From Diadophis punctatus similis (taxonomy: Eukaryota > Chordata > Lepidosauria > Squamata > Dipsadidae), in the NCBI GenBank assembly GCA_023053685.1, contig JALIGW010000002.1:254810739-254874738 (forward strand): 64,000 nucleotides of DNA, written 5' to 3'. The translations under genes and the position numbers were made by a program. The notes under the pieces are model-generated. The model was not told where the DNA came from, did not search any database, and was given only the letters and a program-made list of their open reading frames with translations. Positions 14,765 to 25,044 of the stretch are shown in pieces; position 1 is the stretch's first letter, and each line of letters opens with the position of its first letter.

Positions 14765-17700
14765 AAAAAAGAACTTGAAAACAATACAGAACGACTATGA
14801 GCAACTAGGCAAGAACGTCAAAAACCTAGGTGCGCAAGTAGTCTTCTCATCCATACTACCAACAAGAGGACAACACCCAGCAAGGGAACAAAGAATCCTA
14901 CAAGTAAACCACTGGCTAAAGGGTTGGTGTCGCCAAAAAAACTTTGGATTCCTAGACCACGGACTGCACTACCTCCAAGATGGACTTTTGGCAAGGGACT
15001 GGTTACATCTCACAAAGACTGGGAAGAATGTCCTCGGAAAAAGACTGGCCCAACTTGTCAGGAGGGCTTTAAACTAAAATCGCGAGGGGAGGGTGACCAA
15101 TCTACAGGATCCCTGGGGCCCAACTCCAAGCATGGACCCCAAGCAAACAAAACAAACAATGAACCAAAAAGGGATGGGGAAGAAAACAAACTCAAATGAC
15201 AAATAAGAGACAAAGAAAGAACACCCACAACCAGGCACAAAGAACTCAAATGCCTCTACACAAATGCACAAAGCCTAGGGAATAAACAAGGTGAACTTGA
15301 AATATTAATGCACGAAGGTACACATGACATAGTCGGAATAACAGAAACTTGGTGGGATGAATCACACGATTGGAACACACAGATAAAAGGATACAAACTC
15401 TTCAAAAAAACCAGATCACATAAAAAGGAGGTGGTGTTGCACTGTATATAAAGGACCACTATGTAGCTACAGAGCTACAAGTAACCAAGGAAGAAAACCC
15501 ATTAGAATGCATATGGGTCAACATAAAAGAAAAAAAGAACGACACAACAATAGGAGTATACTACAGACCACCAAACCAAACAGAAACAATGGACACCCTT
15601 TTTACCAACCAGCTAAATAACATATACAAGAAAAACAACATTGTAATAATGGGAGACTTCAACTACCCGGATATCAACTGGAAAACCAACTCAGCACCAA
15701 GTGAGAAATCTAACAGATTCCTAACCAGCCTAGCTGACAACTTCATTGTCCAAAAAGTGGAGGAGGGAACTAGAGGGGCAGCCATACTGGATTTAATACT
15801 TACAAACAGAGAAGAAACAATAGAAGGAGTTGAAGCTGCAGGAACACTTGGCGAGAGTGACCACGTAATACTAAAATTCACCATAAAGCAAACACAAATA
15901 ACTGAACATAACAACACCTATATCCCAGACTTCAAAAAAGCCGACTTCAATAAACTCAGAGAAAACTTGGGGAAGTTCCCTTGGATGAAAGTACTAAAGG
16001 GTAAAACAACTCAAGAAGCCTGGGAAATGCTAAAAAACACGATCTTAAAAGCCCAGAACACCACAATACCGATGAGGAAGAAAAACAAGAAATCCAAAAG
16101 GAAACCAGCATGGCTAAACAAAGACCTCACCGATAAACTGAATGAAAAAAAAGATAAATACAAAAAATGGAAAGATGGGCACATAACCAAGGCAGAGTAC
16201 CAACAGACAGCCAGAATCTGTAAAGAAAAAATCAGGACAGCAAAGGCCCAGAATGAACAAAGACTCGCAACAAAAGTCAAAGACAACAAAAAAAGCTTCT
16301 TCCAACACATAAACAACAAGAAAAAAAATCAAAGAAACAGTTGGTCCACTAAGGAGAGAAGACGGCAAAGAAGTAACAGACAACACAGACAAAGCAGAGC
16401 TACTGAACACATTCTTCGCATCAGTCTTCACACAAAAGGAAACTGCAGCTCAACTACCCAGCAACACAAATATAAAAAACAGATTCGAAGCAAGACTCAA
16501 CCTAAGCAAAAATACAGTAAGAGATCACCTATCTGAACTTAATGAATACAAAGCACCAGGACCTGATGGATTACACCCCAGAGTCCTAAAAGAACTAGCA
16601 GAAGTCATTTCGGAACCACTGCACCACATCTTCCACAAATCCTGGAACACAGGGGAACTCCCCGAGGACTGGAAAAGAGCTGATGTGGTCCCCATCTACA
16701 AAAAAGGTAAAAAAACAGACCCAGGAAACTACAGACCAATCAGCCTAACATCAATACCTGGGAAAATACTGGAAAAAATAATTAAAAACCAGATCTCACA
16801 TCATCTAGAAACAAACCAAGTAATAACCAACAGCCAACACGGATTTGTTAAGAACAAGTCATGCCAAACCAACCTCATTTCATTTTTCAACACTGTGACC
16901 AAATTAGTAGACCAGCGAAATGCAGTAGACATCATATACCTGGACTTCAGCAAAGCATTTGACAAAGTAGACCACAACCTACTTCTTCATAAGCTAGAAA
17001 AAAGCGGGATAGACAGCTACACAACCAGATGGATTAACAACTGGCTGACCAACCGTACCCAACGAGTAGTCCTCAATGGCTCTAAGTCCACATGGAGAGA
17101 AGTAAGCAGTGGCGTACCACAAGGTTCCGTCCTAGGCCCAGTACTCTTTAATATCTTCATAAATGACCTAGATGAGGGAATAGCAGGAGAACTAACCAAA
17201 TTTGCAGACGATACCAAGCTGGCGGGAGTAGCAAACACCCCAGAGGACAGACTCAAAATCCAGAGGGACCTTGACAGACTCAAACACTGGGCCCAAACAA
17301 ATAAAATGAAATTTAACACGGAGAAAAGTAAAATTCTACACCTAGGTAAGAAGAATCAAAAATACACATACAAACTGGGTGAAACCACACTCAATAGCAG
17401 CGATTGTGAGAGGGATCTTGGAGTCTTGGTAGACAGCCAACTAAATATGAGCCAGCAGTGTGCAGCAGCAGCCAAAAAGGCCAACGCAGTCCTGAGCTGC
17501 ATAAATAGAGGGATACAATCAAGGACCAGAGAGGTACTAGTACCACTCTATAAAGCCTTGGTCAGACCACACCTAGAGTACTGCATCCAGTTTTGGTCAC
17601 CACACTACAAAAAAGACATTGAAACCCTAGAGAAAGTGCAGAAGAGAGCAACCAGGATGATAAAGGGTCTGGAAAATAAAACATACGAAGAGCGGTTGCA

Positions 17701-18095
17701 GGAACTGAGCTTGGCCAGTCTGGCGAAGAGAAGGACCAGGGGTGACATGATAGCAGTGTTCCAATACTTGAGGGGCTGCCACAGAGAGGAGGGGGTCAGG
17801 CTGTTCTCTATGGCACCAGAAAGCCAAACAAGGAATAACGGATGGAAGCTGACCAAGGAGAGATTCAACCTGGAAGTGAGGAGAAACTTTCTGACGGTGA
17901 GAGCGATCAACCAGTGGAACAGCTTGCCAGCGGAGGTTGTGAGAGCCCCAACACTTGCGACCTTCAAGGGGAGACTGGACTGCCATCTGTCTCAAATGGT
18001 GTAGGAACTCCTGCTTGAGCAGGGGGTTGGACTAGATGACATACAAGGTCCCTTCCAACTCTAATAATAAATCTAAATCTAAAATAAATCTAAAT
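14765..18095 (+). mobile_element. Near full-length CR1 LINE with frameshifts
   Basis: A non-LTR retrotransposon. 14775-15077 is the C-terminal end of ORF1 (esterase-type, with a DWLHL motif). ORF2 starts near 15256 with an AP endonuclease (GDFNYPDINW, SDH at about 15857). It continues into reverse transcriptase with DFSKAFDKVDH, a PQGSVLGP block and the catalytic FADD at about 17203, and ends at 18004. The 3' UTR has the CR1 signature GCAGGGGGTTGGACTAGATG and an (AAATCT)n tail. ORF2 has two frame breaks, near 15425 and in an A-run near 16325. The 5' part of ORF1 is missing, so this copy cannot move by itself. Confidence 0.93.
16685..18004 (+). pseudogene. CR1 ORF2 reverse-transcriptase segment
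   Basis: An open stretch of 439 codons covers the RT palm and C-terminal region of CR1. It includes PGNYRPISLTS, DFSKAFDKVDH, SGVPQGSVLGP, the FADDTKLAG active site and the family-typical tail (LVPLYKALVRPHLEYCIQFW, then RRNFLTVRAINQWNSLP). Frame continues upstream without a stop to about 16330, where an A-run frameshift separates it from the endonuclease part (15589-16330). It is a mobile-element gene, not a host gene. Confidence 0.9.
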
Positions 18096-18164
18096 CAAGC
18101 CGCCAACGAGACAATCGGCGCACCTCCCTGCCCAGCCTTCCTCGATGGGGGAAGATGGTAGGAA

Positions 18165-18277
18165 GGAAGACAGACAGAAAAAGAAGGGAAGGAGGGAGGG
18201 AAGGGAGGGAATAAGGAAAGAAAAAAGATAGAAAGAAAGGGAGGGAGGGAGGGAGGGAGGAAGACAGAAAGACAGAG

Positions 18278-18344
<67 letters not shown>

Positions 18345-18485
18345 AGAAAGAAAGAGATGGAAGGAAGGAAGGAAGACAGAAAGAAAGATGGTAGGAAGGA
18401 AGGAAGACAGAAAGAAAAAAGAAAGATGGTAGGAAGGAAGACAGAAAGAAAGAAAAAGAAAGAAAGAAGGGGGAAGGGAGAGAAG

Positions 18486-18576
<91 letters not shown>

Positions 18577-18580
18577 AGAC
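18165..18580. repeat. (GAAA)n / purine microsatellite
   Basis: Over 400 bp of GAAA and GGAAG units on the + strand, with near-perfect GAAA runs at 18268-18345 and 18488-18575. Together with the pyrimidine tract at 12875 it gives the hAT block opposite strand asymmetries at its two ends. Confidence 0.95.
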
Positions 18581-18779
18581 CACAATTGAGCCTAACATTT
18601 TGGTTGCTAAGCAAGAGCATTGTTAAGTGAGTTTCACCACATTTTACAAGTTGGCCACGCCCACCCGGTCACCTGACCACCAAGCTACACCCACCTGAGG
18701 GGGGTGGGGGCGGTGAGGATGAGTTTGTAGCACCAAGGGGGCGGTGGACTGAAAAAGTTTGGGAACCACTGATCTAATC

Positions 18780-19100
18780 CAACCAACTGCTTAGGCAGGT
18801 GTTGTGACCCGCCAGCAGCCCGTTTTGCTTACTGTAGCTAACCTCTTTGTGTATCATTGTCAACTCCAAATGTGGTCGAATATTTTCATTTTCTCCTTTT
18901 ATTTATGGTCTAATGATATATCCCTGCCTTAAATTCTCCAAAGGGCTTAAATTTCCTAGTTACATCTCTTGAATTTCCTACTCAATCCCTATGTAAAAAT
19001 TGTTTTTTCTCATCATAGTTGAGCTTTATATTCCTTTTTCACGCTCTTCCTTTCTTAATTTTGTAATTCCACCTTTTCTCCAGTCAGAGATGAAGCCCCA
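18780..19100. other. Spacer upstream of the unit C promoter
   Basis: Apart from a short antisense CR1-tail remnant near 18772-18800, where the hAT block inserted, I recognise nothing here. Homology with the unit F upstream region starts near 19020-19090 (the CAGTCAGAGATGA block at 19082, also at 56178). Confidence 0.4.
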
Positions 19101-19589
19101 TGATTTCCCCCTCTTCCTTTCTCAATTAAAGAGCCTCCTTATGAGGTAAAATTTTCGGGATATCCAGAGATGTCAAGTTTTTCTTCATTTTGGAACTGGT
19201 TTTCTTTTTGCGTTTTCTTCAGGGTCGCTGTGTGGACAGGGAGCCATCGAGAGGGGCCTTTCCCCCTACTCCCATGCCCATCATCCCTGCCCTCTCCCTT
19301 TCCTTCAGAGGCGCTCCTCTTTCCCGCCCTTTCTAGAATCCTGGCACTTTGCAGCCAAATACACCAGGGGGCGCCCTCCGCCAAGAGAAGGGAACTCCCA
19401 GCGCTTCCCCATTGGCCCACTGGAGGGCGAACGTCACAGCTGGCTTTCTAGAGGCGGCGGCGAAGGAAGTGATATCACAAACACTTGCCGCTCTAGGACG
19501 CCACACTCTCTCTCCTTAACCCCTGGGGCTCCGCAGGAGGTGGAGAGGCTGCGGGAGAGTCTGACAGGGGAGATGCAGACGTGCCCCGG
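19100..19589 (+). promoter_or_regulatory. Unit C promoter and non-coding first exon
   Basis: The sequence becomes CpG-rich and matches the regions before units D and F. Candidate elements are a CTCF-like core CACCAGGGGGCGC at 19362-19374, an inverted CCAAT box (ATTGG, 19411-19415), a second CTCF-like CCACTGGAGGGCGA at 19417-19430 and a CRE-like ACGTCA at 19431-19436. A good donor (GTGAGG) at 19590 would end exon 1, spliced to the SCAN exon at 20018. No TATA box is evident, as expected for a CpG promoter. The transcription start is not resolved. Confidence 0.6.
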
Positions 19590-20017
19590 GTGAGGAGAGG
19601 GGCTCTTCCCGGGTCCCATGTTCCCCAGCCGCCCTCTCCATGCAGGGGGGAGCGGAAGAAACGGGGATGCCGGGAAAGCAGCGAGGATGGGGGAGTGTCC
19701 GGGGAAGAGCCCGAGTGGGGGGAGAGGAGGGTCGGCCTTGCCGGAGGCCCAGCAGGAGAGGAGAGAAGCCGGGCTAGGAGGAGGCAGGATTCGCACCAGG
19801 CTCCCCGAGGGCCTGATCCTCCTCAGCCCCGTCTGTCTCCGGAGGGGAAGAGAAGTGGGGCGGCCTCTCCAGCTGCCTCCTTCCAGGCCCTGCTAGGGGG
19901 AACCTCCGCCCTGCGCTCGGATGACCAGCTTGGGGCTCCGAGCAGGTTGGGTGAATGTTGTTCAGTGGCTAAATTCTACTTTCTAATTCTTGGGTTTGAT
20001 TTTTTTTTCCATCTCAG

Positions 20018-20619
20018 ATACACAAACTCGAAGCCATTTGTAACCTTTGCATGCCAAAATTTTCTCTTAGGAAAAAAAAAAGAGCAGAATAACTTGAAGT
20101 GATCAGTCCTGCGACCCCAGAAATGGTCCTGTGACGGAAAAGGCATCTGGAGACTCACAAGAGTCCTTGGACCCATTTGGAGTTGCTCTGCAGAACAGAG
20201 AAAGGATGGAGACACCACCTTTTGGAAAGGAGGGAACCGGAAAAGGCCCTTCAGCTGTTCAGCCTGGGAAGGGTGGGAACCTCTGGACAGGAACTGGGCA
20301 GAAGATCCTGGAGGAGGAAACCATCTTCCCCTCAGAAGTTCAGCCCTGGAATTTCATCCAATACCAGGAGGCTGAGGGTCCCCGAGGACTTTGCAGCCGA
20401 CTCCATGACTTATGTAGGCGATGGCTGAGACCAGAAAAGCACACCAAAGCCCAGATGCTGGACCTGGTGGTTCTGGAGCAGCTCCTGGCTCTCCTGCCCC
20501 CAGAGATGGAGAGCTGGGTGCGGGAGTATGGAGCAGAGACCAGCTCCCAGGCAGTGGCCCTGGTGGAAGGCTTCCTCCTGAGCCAGGCGGAGGAGCAGAA
20601 GGAGGAGGTCGAGTTGCAG
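20018..20619 (+). CDS. Unit C SCAN-domain exon
   Basis: Exon after a pyrimidine-rich ATCTCAG acceptor, ending in phase 0 at GTGAGA. I place the start at ATG 20206-20208 ([10 protein letters not shown]), which aligns with the start of unit F. The frame is open upstream to 20131 without an ATG, and a three-codon upstream ORF begins at 20123. After a ~50-residue leader comes a full SCAN domain from [16 protein letters not shown] to [11 protein letters not shown]. It includes the [20 protein letters not shown] helix pair and the SWVREYGAE segment. SCAN domains form homo- and heterodimers with other SCAN proteins. Residues 1-138 of the predicted 827-residue protein are encoded here. Confidence 0.92.
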
Positions 20620-20989
20620 GTGAGAGCTCAAAAGAGAATAGAGAATGTGTTTGAATAGTTCACTCCTCCTTCCCAAACTTCTCTGACATTCATAATATGT
20701 GGCGATGTCCCACCAATTCTTGTAGGACATTGTTCCATTGTTTTCTCACTCAACCTCACTAATGGATATTGGGGGCTTTTTAAAAAAATAAATTTTATTT
20801 GTTTTTGGTCTTTCAACATCTTATGTCGTGAGCATTTGCTTTAATACATCCATATCATATTCTTAACAATATTTTTGTTTTTAAAATAATTACAATCCAT
20901 TATCATTTCATTTTCAATACATCTCTCATATTTCTTTTCTTCTTAATATCTGTCTTTAGCTTTTCTCCCCTCTTATTTTATCCCTATTT

Positions 20990-21460
20990 TATTTATTATT
21001 AGTTGCATTTGTATGCCGCCCACTCCACAGAGACTCTGGGCAGCTCACAACAGTAAAAATGCACATGCAACAACAAATATAAAAAGCATTAAAAACAATA
21101 GATATTAAAACATTAAAAAACATTAAAAACCGCAATTTAAAAACCCATGCAATAAATCATTCATGGGGCGAAGAATGATCGGTGTTGTATTAAAATCATT
21201 GGCCCCAGGCCTGTCGACAAAGCCATGTTTTAACTGCTTTTCTGAAGGCTGGCAGGGTGGGAATAATGCGGATCTCGGGGGGGTAGTGTATTCCAGAGAG
21301 CCGGTGCTGCCACAGAGAAGGCCCTCGTTCGTGGGCCCGCCAGCCGACATTGTTTGGCTGACGGGACCACCAGCAGACCAACTCTGTGGGTTCTAATCGA
21401 TCTTAGGGAGGTATGTTGGAGAAGGCGGTCTTTAATTCCAGCAATCAAAGATGTGGTCAT
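20990..21460 (-). mobile_element. L2/Rex-like LINE 3' end
   Basis: On the minus strand the frames around 21450-21196 read as the C-terminal end of a non-LTR retrotransposon (FSVAAPALWNTLPP, then LPAFRKAVKTWL). A 3' UTR ends in the GGGCGGCATACAAAT motif. Related ends lie at 38690-39062 (+) and 55170-55680 (-). The clade name is an inference. Confidence 0.6.
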
Positions 21461-21639
21461 TTTCCAATTTATATATTTCTAATATTGATATATTTTACTT
21501 CACTTATTTCCTAAAGATTAATAAAAAATCATCTTATAATTTCTTTATCCTCTTTTCCACATCATTACTTTTTCCATACAAAATATATTTGATTTATATT
21601 CATATTGATTGTTTCCTGATTGCTTACTTGAACCCTATG

Positions 21640-21822
21640 ACAACCATTCTTGACAAATGTATCTTTTCTTTTATGTACACTGAGAGCATACACACCAAAG
21701 ACAAATTCCTTGTGTGTCCAATCACACTTGGCCAATAAAGAATTCTATTCTATTCTATTCTATTCTATTCTATTCTATTCTATTCTATTCTATTCTATTC
21801 TATTCTATTCTATTCTATTTCA
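21640..21822 (+). mobile_element. CR1-like LINE tail continuing into an (ATTCT)n microsatellite
   Basis: The tail CACTTGGCCAATAAAG is followed directly by about 19 ATTCT pentamers (21727-21822). The same tail in antisense lies at 46714-46791. In snakes a CR1-L3 lineage is known to seed AATAG/ATTCT arrays at its 3' end. This is my reading of the junction. Confidence 0.65.
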
Positions 21823-23672
21823 AAATTACATATTTCAATCTTCATTTTTTCTTATGTTATTTTATCACTTCATTTCTACACGTTATTCATACATATATTT
21901 TATCCTTATTACAATAAACAATTTATTCATACTTATATAATACTAGTAAAATAATTAAACATACACATTAACACCAATTTTTATCTCTTGTTACATATCA
22001 TATTTTCTATTATCAAACATATTCAAAAATATATTGCATATTTCAATCTTTCTATTTTCTTATATTTTTCAATCTTCATCTTTTGTTGTGCTATTTTATA
22101 ACTTCATTTCTACATGTTATTCATTCATACATTTTATCCTTATTACAGTGAACAATTTATTCATATCCCAATACATATAACTTCATTTCTACCATCAAAC
22201 ATATTCAAAAATATTTTTCTTTCCCCCCCCATACAAAACACATTTAAAAATCAATCTTCATATTTTATATTATCAAACTTATATTCAAACATATTACTAC
22301 TAATTAAACATACACATTTTTCTTTTTCTTTTATCCCTTCTCTTTTACCCTGCTCCAAAGTTTTAATCCTCTTTTCATTTTCTTTTTTGGTTGCCTCCCC
22401 CATATTTATTTTAACTCTCTCATTTCTATCTTTAACTTTCTTTTTTTGCTATAGTCTCTATCTTTCTCTCCTCTCTTTTCCCCTTTTTGTTGTCTAATAT
22501 TGCTTTCCTTTTTTCTAGTCTTTTCTTTCTTTCCCCTTCTAGCTTTTTTTTCCTTGCTTATCTTTCCCTTACCAGAGATTTTCCCCTTCTGCTTTACTAT
22601 CTTTTTCTCCCTCTGTGTTTCGATCATCCCTTTGTTGTATTTTCTTTCTTGTTGCTTATTTCTTGATTCTTCTGTTTCTTTCACTCTTCCAAAGTTCTCA
22701 ATATTTTTCTCATTTGTCTGAACAGCATTTGTTATTGTTTTCATTATATTTTCCAGTTTTAGTTCTATACGATCCATAACTTGAAGTATTTCTTTCGTTC
22801 CCACATGTTGTTTATTTACAATAGTCTTAATATCCTGGGGTATGCTTTCCACATCTTTATATCCAATTGGTGTCATTTTAACAACAAAGTTTAATCCACG
22901 TTGTTTGTCCAACAAAGGGAAAAGTTCTGAGAGTTACACCCTCTTTTTCCCCCAAAAATGGTGCTGCTGCTTCAAATCAGAAATTCCTCTTCATTATTAT
23001 GTGCTCAATTTCATTATTTTAAGTTTATAAATCCAGTATATCTCCTCCTTCGGCAAGATCGGAAGCCAGGACCGCGACCTCCGTGGCCGGCTCCAAACAC
23101 TCCGCGCCTGAGGGTCTGAATTCGGACCTAAGCCCCCCCGTAGAGGGGGCGAAGCGAAGGGGGACCGCCAGAAGGGTAGAGGGGAGCCGCATCTCCCCTC
23201 CTCGAGCTGGCAAGCCCCTAGCTGATGGTGCGGAGCTGCGGCAACAAACATGGCTGCCACGAAGCCAAAGGAGAGCCAGAATTAACAAGATTGAGGAGGA
23301 GGAAAAGTGAGTCATTTGCAATCCGAGAGAAAAAAGACTCTTTGCTTTTTAAAACAACCCCAAAAATACAAGGGGGAGAAATAAGGAAGCTAAAGAATAG
23401 CGGCGGGTCAAGCATGCTAAAACAGTGAAGAAAAACATTTGGGAACTAGGAGAAAAAAAAAGTTTTTCTTGGAAGATTTAAAAGAAGATGTAGTTTTGGA
23501 AAGATACCCTATTTTAAAGGGAAAAAACATTGATATTTGATCTGGAAGCTGTTTCTGCCTTACTATAAATTGATATTGGGGGCTTTGAGGTTGTGTTCCA
23601 AATATAAGAATCCACTTTAAGTCATGTGATGTACATTAATTCTGCTTCGTTTTTCCTTCCTCCTATTTGAAG

Positions 23673-23787
23673 TGCTGCACTGTGGAGATCAGAGATCCTG
23701 AGGGAAAGAAGAATCCATCACATCCCCCTCAGGAGCTATTTTTCAAGAGGATCCCTTGGGAAGATCCAAATCGGAACACCTCAGGAG
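23673..23787 (+). CDS. Unit C linker exon 1 (115 nt)
   Basis: Lies between a pyrimidine-rich TTTGAAG acceptor and a GTAATT donor, phase 0 in and phase 1 out. It begins CCTVEIRDPEGKKNP and includes PPQELFFKRIPWED. Exact length and phase are shared with 43874-43988 and 59665-59779, which is strong support although the sequence belongs to no domain I recognise. It links SCAN to KRAB. Confidence 0.85.
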
Positions 23788-23903
23788 GTAATTGAAGCTC
23801 TTCCGATTATCCATCTGTCTTACCTGCATTCCCTCTTCTTTTCTATAGAATACCTCCTCCTATTTTGTTAATTATGCATTTTGAAATTATTTTATCATTA
23901 CAG

Positions 23904-23971
23904 AGAAACAAAGAATGAAGTTTTCTGGTTTTTATGATGGAGATCAAACAGTGGTTGAACCTCCAAATCAA
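23904..23971 (+). CDS. Unit C linker exon 2 (68 nt)
   Basis: Acceptor TTACAG, donor GTAAGA, phase 1 in and 0 out. It encodes 23 residues around FSGFYDGDQTVVEPPNQ. Paralogous 68-nt exons lie at 44105-44172 and 59881-59948. No known domain. An acidic linker before the KRAB box. Confidence 0.85.
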
Positions 23972-24334
23972 GTAAGAAAGGGAAAATTTATTAAATTTGT
24001 ATTCTCCCTTCAGGAAGTGAAGCAGGTGTGCAGAGTGCTCTCTCCTATTTCCCCCCCATGTTTGGACTGGGTTATTTTTGTGTTCTTCCACAACGTGGAC
24101 AGCAGAATAGCAGGTTCAAGTTGCTGTCAGCTTCCTCTGGTTATCATCATCTGCTAGGTACTCTACCAACTTTGACTTTACAAGAAGCAATTTTTTAAAA
24201 GTCCTTCAAGAAATATGGTATATCACAGAAGTGAGTACACCGCCGCATATTTTGTAAATATTTATCTTTTCATGTGACAACACTGAAGAAATTACACTTG
24301 GCTACAATGTAAAGTAGTGGGTATACAGCTTGTA

Positions 24335-24677
24335 AGGGACACAGTGGCTCAGTGGCTAAGACCCTGAGCTTGTCGATCAGAAAGGTCGGCAGTTCGAATC
24401 CCTAGCGCCGCATAATGGAGTGAGCTCCCGTTACTTGTCCCAGCTTCTGCCAACCTAGCAGTTCGAAAGCATGTAAAAATGCAAGTAGAAAAATAGGGTC
24501 CACCTTTGGTGGGAAGGTAACAGCGTTCTGTGTGCCTTTGGCATTTAGTCATGCCGGCCACATGACCACAGAGACATCTTCGGACAGCGCTGACTCTTCG
24601 GCTTTGAAATGGAGATGGGCACCGCTCCCTAGAGTCAGGAATGACTAGCACATATGTGCAAGGGGAACCTTTACCTT
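24335..24677 (+). mobile_element. Sauria-type tRNA-derived SINE
   Basis: A 343-bp insertion in the left Tc1 TIR with a perfect 13-bp target duplication, TATACAGCTTGTA (24322-24334 and 24678-24690). The head has an A-box-like TGGCTCAGTGGCTAAG and a B box GTTCGAATCCC. The 3' end, GGGGAACCTTTACCTT, is the BovB-like tail described for Sauria SINEs. It is younger than the Tc1 copy. Confidence 0.88.
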
Positions 24678-24809
24678 TATACAGCTTGTATAACAGTATA
24701 AATGGGCTGTCCCCTCAAAAAAAAACACAACACACAGCCATTACTATCTAAATCCCTGGCAACAAAAGTAATTACACCCCTAAGTGATAATGTCCAAATG
24801 GGGCCCAAG

Positions 24810-25044
24810 CAGTGGTGGGTTGCTACAGGATCGGCCCAGTTCGGGCGAATCGGTAGCGGCAGTGGGAGGCTCTGCCCACCTGCCCAGACGCTTCTGCACA
24901 TGCGCAGAAGTGATGCGCGCATATGCAGAAGTGATGCGCGCACACACAGAAGTGATGTGCGCATGCACAGAAGTGATGTGCTCATGTGCGAGTGCGCACG
25001 TGCATGAACAAACCAGTAGTGGGCAAAATTGAAACCCACTACTG
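24810..25044. mobile_element. hAT MITE (CAGTGGTGGGTTGC ends) in the Tc1 element
   Basis: Inverted ends CAGTGGTGGGTT and AACCCACTACTG bound 235 bp flanked by GGCCCAAG / GGCCCAAA (24802-24809 and 25045-25052, 7/8). Its interior is a tandem of about 26-bp units with GCAGAAGTGATGCGCGCA. Confidence 0.8.

Larger units (their letters stand above)
12085..18771. mobile_element. 6.7-kb hAT-bounded composite block
   Basis: The left end is CAGTGGTTCCCAAAGTGGGCG and the right end TTTGGGAACCACTG. The flanking octamers are ATCTAGTC (12077-12084) and ATCTAATC (18772-18779), a 7/8 match expected of an aged hAT target duplication. Inside lie a large foldback (12310-12635), a 780-bp pyrimidine tract, a GA array, a CR1 LINE and a GAAA array. 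No hAT transposase is visible, so the element was non-autonomous and was later enlarged. Confidence 0.75.
20780..23571 (-). mobile_element. L1-type LINE insertion with 15-bp TSD in the unit C intron
   Basis: The 15-nt duplication GATATTGGGGGCTTT (20765-20779 and 23572-23586) flanks 2792 bp that unit D lacks at the same place. On the minus strand the order is: a GC-rich 5' UTR-like segment (about 23470-23040), a lysine/glutamate-rich coiled-coil frame typical of L1 ORF1 N-termini (22915-22406), and an A-rich 3' end at 20780-20800. The middle holds other LINE ends (20990-21460 and 21640-21820). ORF2 is essentially absent. It is a 3'-deleted, composite copy. Confidence 0.75.

Noticed and set aside
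18079..18626. Frames of alternating FLS or KERKKE residues
   Set aside because: Translation of the (GAAA)n array.
22406..22915. Lysine/glutamate-rich minus-strand frame as a host gene
   Set aside because: It lies within the TSD-flanked LINE insertion and has the style of an L1 ORF1 coiled coil. No exon context.
24900..25010. CRISPR-like short repeats (GCAGAAGTGATGCGCGCA)
   Set aside because: Direct tandem units inside a MITE in a vertebrate genome. There are no spacers of even length and no cas genes.
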